Made by a program: the position numbers and the translations under genes. Under the pieces are notes generated by a model. The model was not told where the DNA came from, made no database searches, and worked only from the letters and a program-made list of their open reading frames with translations. Of a DNA stretch of 64,000 bases, positions 59,101 to 64,000 are shown piece after piece (position 1 is the stretch's first letter; each line of letters opens with the position of its first letter). Location: assembly GCA_030704615.1 (NCBI GenBank), contig CM060734.1, forward strand, positions 54,638,042 through 54,702,041. The letters are read 5' to 3'. The DNA is from Takakia lepidozioides (taxonomy: Eukaryota; Streptophyta; Takakiopsida; Takakiales; Takakiaceae).

Positions 59101-60743
59101 GATGAAGACCTGGAGGAACCAACCCAGGAGGTCGCGGTTGGGAGAGGGTTGGCAGGTGCTTTACAGTTACTAAAGGAAAGAGGTACACTGAAGGAAACAG
59201 TTGACTGGGGTGGCAGAAACATGGACAAGAAGAAAAGCAAGCTGATCGGGATTGTGGATGAATCAAACAATGTTGTTGGTCAACGAGATATTCTTTTGGA
59301 CCGTGTTGATGAGTTTGGCCGGACGGTACAACTTTTGATCTCTATTAGTCACTCTGTAGATTAGATTTGGATGATGTCAATTTTGAAATGCCTTTCAGGG
59401 TTCCTTTTGAACTGGCATTTATGTTAGAAAGCCTTGGAAAGTCTCATGAGATTCCTTTTCATTTGAATATGAGGTGTCTGTGCTGTCGGGATGAAGTGAG
59501 CCCTAAAGGTGGACACCCGTGTTTTTTTTGCAGATGACACCTAAAGAGGCATTCCGGAAGCTCTCACACAAGTTCCATGGGAAGGGCCCCGGAAAGATGA
59601 AGCAGGAAAAGAGACAAAAGCAATTCCAGGAAGAATTGAAATTGAAGCAGATGAACTCAGGGGACACTCCCCTCATGTCTATGGAAAAAATGCGTGATGC
59701 CCAAGCTAAGATGCATGCTCCTTATATTGTTATCAGCGGCCACATTAAACCCGGGTAAGCTCTTCAAATTATTCAGCAGGTCCCACAAAATGAACCCATT
59801 ATTTTATGTGGGTATGCCACATGCTCTCAATTAAATTATAAGTGCATTCTACATAACAAGGTCAATGATGCTCTTCATTCTTCCCCAGCGGTGGGCATTG
59901 CTTCCTTTTTTCAGAAAGTCTTGCTGTTCCCTTAAAGAGAGAATACACTGGCAATCCCCATACAAAATGTGGTCTCATTTTGGTAAGCAGTGTGAACTTA
60001 AAGCTCTCCGATCATGTCAACAGTCATCAGGGGGTAATTTCGTTGTGGGGTGGACAGGGTTCCTCTTGCAAGCCCTTGCCCTCTACTACACTCGACAAGT
60101 AAGAGACAGACAGACTCGCCCACAAACAACATGACAGTTATGAAAGTTTCTAAAAAGAAGTCCTTTGTGCTCTGTGACTTGCAGGCAAACTAGTGACCCA
60201 CGGAGTGGATTTGCAACTGTTGAAAAGGAACCAGTGGGTAGCCTAACTCCCATGCTGGGGGACACCAAGAATGTGGGCAGCTTGACACCCATGTTGGGGG
60301 ATAAGAAGGTAAGACTGTACCTGCCACTACACATAGTTCGCTAATTGTTGGCTGGGGTAGCCTCAATCACTAGTCTGTCAAGTCTAGAAGACAGCCAACT
60401 TGGCCATGGCCTTAGCTGTTAAGTGTTAAGTAGGTGCTGTGTGAACTGGATGTATACCTGACAAGTCGCTTGCTTTGGGCTCTGCATAGACGTTTTGGTA
60501 TCTAGTTATGACTCGTCTGGAAGGTGGTTTTTCATGCAGTCTGTTATGTTAATTTATACAGTCCAGTTGAAGTTCATTAATTTGTCTGCAGTCTGTAAAA
60601 GCTTTGCTTTCACAACATCTTTGCAAATGGAGGGTCATATGTATTCATGTTTGCAGGTAGCACATTTTCTTGGAATCAAACGCAAGCCAGAGAGTGGGAG
60701 CATGGGTCCTCCCCCTCCAAAGAAGCCCAGAGGAGAGCAGTGA
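53135..60743 (+). CDS. SART1: SART1 / DOT2 tri-snRNP splicing factor
   Basis: SART1 (yeast Snu66, Arabidopsis DOT2) is a U4/U6.U5 tri-snRNP component needed for pre-mRNA splicing in the nucleus. Twelve exons sum to 3336 bases (1111 codons): 53135-54429, 54749-54932, 55239-55296, 55740-55853, 56883-56979, 57165-57231, 57700-57759, 58099-58729, 58928-59325, 59534-59754, 60185-60308, 60657-60743. Hallmarks are RHGLDKVMEGGAVMLTLKDA, ENVELSQQQIREDAYKAAKK, SHEEMLQFKKPKKKKKLRKK and LEAEALASG. They continue with PKEAFRKLSHKFHGKGPGKM, GSLTPMLGD and the C-terminal HFLGIKRK. The first 430 residues are a Lys/Glu/Arg/Asp extension with 31-residue repeats, longer than in the roughly 800-residue animal and Arabidopsis proteins. 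Intron 8 is GC-AG. No lesion is seen. Confidence 0.95.
53488..54055 (+). repeat. 93-base tandem repeat encoding 31-residue units in SART1
   Basis: About six units of 93 bases follow each other; the landmark GAGCGAG lies at 53651, 53744 and 53837, exactly 93 apart. Each encodes a 31-residue charged unit of the form ERAKDxDxDKHxEKERDxEL-xxKKK-xRxKE. Because 93 is a multiple of three, copy-number change keeps the frame. The predicted structure is a long single helix or coiled coil of alternating charge. Confidence 0.9.
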
Positions 60744-62963
60744 TTTTGGACCCTGCAGACCCCGGACACAGATGGCGGTCCTCAGTATTCTTATCTGGTT
60801 ATTTGTCCTGTCTTCGATACAAGTTGGACAACAACAAGGACTCATGTGGAGATGAGAAACTTGCCCCGCCCCTTCAGGCAGGACTCTTAAAGCACATTTA
60901 ATTGTGTCAATACAGCATCCAAAGCTCCTTTTCAAATTGGTTGTGTGCATAGGATTGTGGAGGAGAGGTCAGATTGGAAACCTTACTGGACTCTCATCCT
61001 ATGTTCCCCCTTGCGGCCCCCAGTTTCCTGTAGGAGCAAAATGCAAACCAGAGCATTGTAGTTCTTACTAGGGCTCCCACTTTTAGTCGACTTTTGACGC
61101 TGGTCTGGCATGTGTGGATGCATCAGGTCTAACGACCCTCCTATGGCTATCAGCAGGCCCGGCAGTTAGCGAGTTAAACCTATGCTGCTGGTCCTAGCTG
61201 CTCCTGCTTATTTCAACTTCTCTCTGGCACCTCAGTACTCTTAACGAAGATGCACATGTAAGTGGAGGATGAGAAGCTGCTTATATTTTAATGTGAAACT
61301 GCCTTGATAAAACCCAATCACTCTTACTGCGGGAGCTTGGGAAGAACTTCATTGGCATGCTTTAGTTGTATGGTACTTTTAGCTCCTGACATCAGTGTGG
61401 AGCAGCATATTTTTTAAACACTGATGTTTGAAGCTGTATCTGGAATGATTACAAAACCTTTGGTTGTAAGACAAGGAGACCAAGCAGTTAATTCAGATGT
61501 TTATCTGTGCTCTCCGCATTTTTAGTACAGAAGTTGGTCAGCATGTTTTGGATGGGGTGTGGCTTCTTTGTCGCAGCTGAAGCTCTCAGGGTCAAGCGAG
61601 CATGTTGAGGCAATTAGCTTTTCCCCTCAGTACAAGGTAATCTCACATGAATGTATGGATAGATATGTGCTGCCATTTTGTCTAGTCCCAGTTTGTGTTA
61701 TTTGCTTTTTACTTTCCCTTGCAGGGAGTAGGAACTTGCTTGCACATGGGGCTCAGTCTGGAGTATGTGTGACTGTTCACTGAGTACTGGTCTCTCTGTC
61801 TCTCTTCCATCTTTTAAATGCTATTCCAGCATTGCAGGCTGGTTTCCAGATGTTCAAATTATGAGATCTGGAGGCACGGCTAATGAGTATGCCTTGGGTT
61901 AGAAAAGCAGGTTATGGCTTTCTATAAGATTGAGCCTTTGTCCAAACATATGCCAGAAAAAAAGCTTATGGCTTTTGAGGCCAGTTAATAAAGATCTTCA
62001 GTTGATGAGAGCCCAGTTAATAAGATCTTCAGTTGATGAGAGCCCTGTGTTGTTATCATTTTTTTCTGCAATCTCGAGTCTTTGGAATGCATGCTAAACA
62101 CCTAGTTGGTCCACTTGGTGTTTGGTCTCTTCCAAATGCATTTTGTTGTTCTCATACATGTCCCAGGAAAGGCCTAGCTCAGTCCTCGTCTCAAATTCAT
62201 TCAGTTTATCACAGCTATATGCATCTCAACTCAATAACAACAAAGTTTCCTCAAGTGTCATGTCAAGTTAAAATGAAGCTTTCAATTAGCACTGGTAACC
62301 CTGGAAATAGTGCTATGCTGCACTCCATGTCTTTCCATCATCTTTCCCTTGTACAGTAGAGCCTTAGGCATTGTATGTATGTTTTCGTGCTTTCCTCCAT
62401 GATGGGTGTTCCAGACAATTTTGAGCTCCGCTCCGCACGACTGCATTGTAGTTGCTTATGGAAGATGTGACAAGAGGAAATCAAAAACTAAATATATGGA
62501 TCGTCTCAAATCCTGTTCTAGAGGGACACAAAGAGCAGGAAAAGTAAGTACATCAGATCATGAAACAGAATTAAGAACCATTCATGTGATACAAAAAATC
62601 CTCCTAATTTGTGGGAGATGTCTCGAAAGTGCAACAAATACACACCATCTTCCATCATTCATTCAAAGCATTTACAGGAATTCTTAATCACAAGGATCTC
62701 ATAAGGGTACAAGTCCATGCCAACAGTCAAGGTCAAAGAAAATCCAGCATGCATGTAGAATTTCATAAATATGTTGCGTGAATGAGAATATGAGACACTT
62801 TCTAACAGTAACCTGAAATCTCTCATCACTGGAATGGAACAGTGAGAATGGTCCCTTCCTCATCCTGTATGCTGACCTACAAAGTCTTCTGGTTGTGATA
62901 TTTTCTAAGGAGGAGAACTATATGCACATTCTGAAAACGTAGAAGCTGTTTTGCTTTAGATCC
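60744..62963. other. Intergenic region with a 31-base tandem duplication
   Basis: No gene is supported. The SART1 3' UTR should occupy its start. At 61983-62044 the block AGTTAATAA-GATCTTCAGTTGATGAGAGCCC occurs twice in tandem, with one base difference. It separates the convergent SART1 and right-edge genes. Confidence 0.55.
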
Positions 62964-63953
62964 TCATCTTTGTACAGTCCACGGGGAATTTCCCAGCCGC
63001 TTGTCATGGTAACCAGAGGAAGCCCTAGGAGTGATGAGAAGAGACGAGGAGACGAGCCCTTGTTGAGCTGAACTGTGTGGAGTTACCACAGCAGCTCCCT
63101 GTTGGAGGTGACTGTGGGGATTATGTGGAGGAGCAGAAGCTCCATGGCCACCTAAACCTAGAGGACGACCTGTTGCTCCACTTCCTCCAGCTGTTGGCCC
63201 TGCCCCACTGTGCGTGGGGCTCACATGGGAATGGCCAACTTCAGCAGCAGTGACCACAGCTTTTTGAGAATGGAGTGCTGCTGCTTGCTGCATTGCCTGA
63301 AAGACAACCATCAAAATAGCTGTTAGCAAACATTACATTATTGATCACTTCTGTTGGTTCCCCTTCCACCATCATCTTGTAAGTGATAAAGATAGTAGTC
63401 AACAAGGCTGTTCTCTTCACAACCACATTGCTAGAAAATAGATACCCACTTAAATGTGTGCAGGTATTTCTTTGAGAGAGGAATTTGCATTTGCAGATCC
63501 ATGCAGCGTTCTGGCCAATGCAGATACATTAGGATGAAGAAGAACACCTGCATGTATCCTCATATACCTAAGGCCTTAGGAGCCCTGTTGATGGTCAGTC
63601 ACAATATTCCATAGAAGCACTCCCTAAAACACTGGTAACTTCCACTGGGTCAACTGTCCTGACTTCAGAAGGACTTCCACCAATCCTAACATACACAAGA
63701 ACATACTGAAGAGGTGATGGGCTAGAAATCAGGCTATGACACTGAGGTCAAGTCTTAGTGCATATCTGGTAAGAGGGAAGTCCATGATTGGATAACATTA
63801 ACTAACCATATGTGGATATGCACGACCACCAAAGCCTGGAGGCACATTCCCGACACAACTAGCGCCTGGGGATATTGCACCTGCTGTTATGGTTGCACCA
63901 GATGCAGCATTTCCCAGTCCCTGTGTATAGTATGCCCCCGAAGCAGATCCGCC
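62964..63953 (-). CDS. 3' end of an unidentified Gly/Ala/Ser-rich protein (continues past the right edge)
   Basis: Two minus-strand exons in phase 0 are visible: 63953-63807 (GGSASGAYYTQGLGNAAS... GGRAYPHM) and 63296-62964 (AMQQAAALHSQKAVVTAAEV ... GNSPWTVQR, stop). The sequence is rich in Gly, Ala, Ser, His and Gln with PHNPHSHLQQGA, typical of a disordered tail of a transcriptional or RNA-associated protein. I do not recognise the family from the tail alone. The acceptor at 63954 shows at least one more exon to the right. Confidence 0.6.
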
Positions 63954-64000
63954 CTGAAACACCACAATTGACACCGCACATGACTATCTTTACTGAAGTA

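Overview
The window is nuclear DNA of a photosynthetic eukaryote, almost certainly a streptophyte. It carries intron-rich genes with GT-AG introns of roughly 30 to over 2500 bases. Three of them are plant-type genes: the plastid-division protein PARC6, a plastid-type SRPBCC protein, and a plant NTF2-like (DUF2358-type) protein. There is also a nuclear tRNA-Val and abundant LINE and hAT debris. My best guess is a charophyte-grade or early land-plant lineage (for example a Chara-like alga). That is inference from the look of the genes and repeats, not proof.

Layout, left to right. 1-2215 is LINE sequence: a reversed 5' half (endonuclease) joined head-to-head to a forward 3' half. 2345-3387 holds the last three exons of homogentisate 1,2-dioxygenase on the plus strand; its 5' exons must lie left of the window. 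5563-10252 (plus) and 16369-20719 (minus) are two diverged, broken paralogues of one unusual gene family. Each combines a ParB-like N-terminal motif with a C-terminal beta-class DNA methyltransferase-like region. Intron 4 of the first copy holds a tandem array of near-perfect palindromes. Between the two copies lie a dead hAT transposase (10296-12060) and repeat-rich intergenic DNA.

22212-28481 (minus) is PARC6, reconstructed as ten exons that join in frame to 893 codons. 29265-30165 is a non-autonomous hAT element with 15-base terminal inverted repeats and a perfect 8-base target duplication. A tRNA-Val(UAC) follows at 30274-30346. 31454-34132 (minus) is a plastid-type SRPBCC/polyketide-cyclase-like gene. 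34.1-38.3 kb is mainly relics, including pieces of PPR genes. 38297-38527 (minus) is a small single-pass membrane protein. 39454-45090 (plus) is a bromodomain gene with a long Lys/Glu repeat N-terminus. 47248-52834 (minus) is the NTF2-like gene, eight exons and 251 codons, with a LINE remnant in one intron. It is divergent, across about 300 bases, from the SART1/DOT2 splicing-factor gene at 53135-60743 (plus, twelve exons, 1111 codons, one GC-AG intron). 62964-63953 (minus) is the 3' end of an unidentified gene leaving the window on the right.

The ordinary genes are single-copy-looking housekeeping functions: tyrosine catabolism, plastid division, splicing and plastid-targeted proteins. They show no operon-like relationship. 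The unusual part is the ParB/methyltransferase-like family. Exon boundaries, gene predictions and the calls of decay were made by eye from splice consensus, reading frame and recalled family motifs. No alignment or transcript evidence was available.
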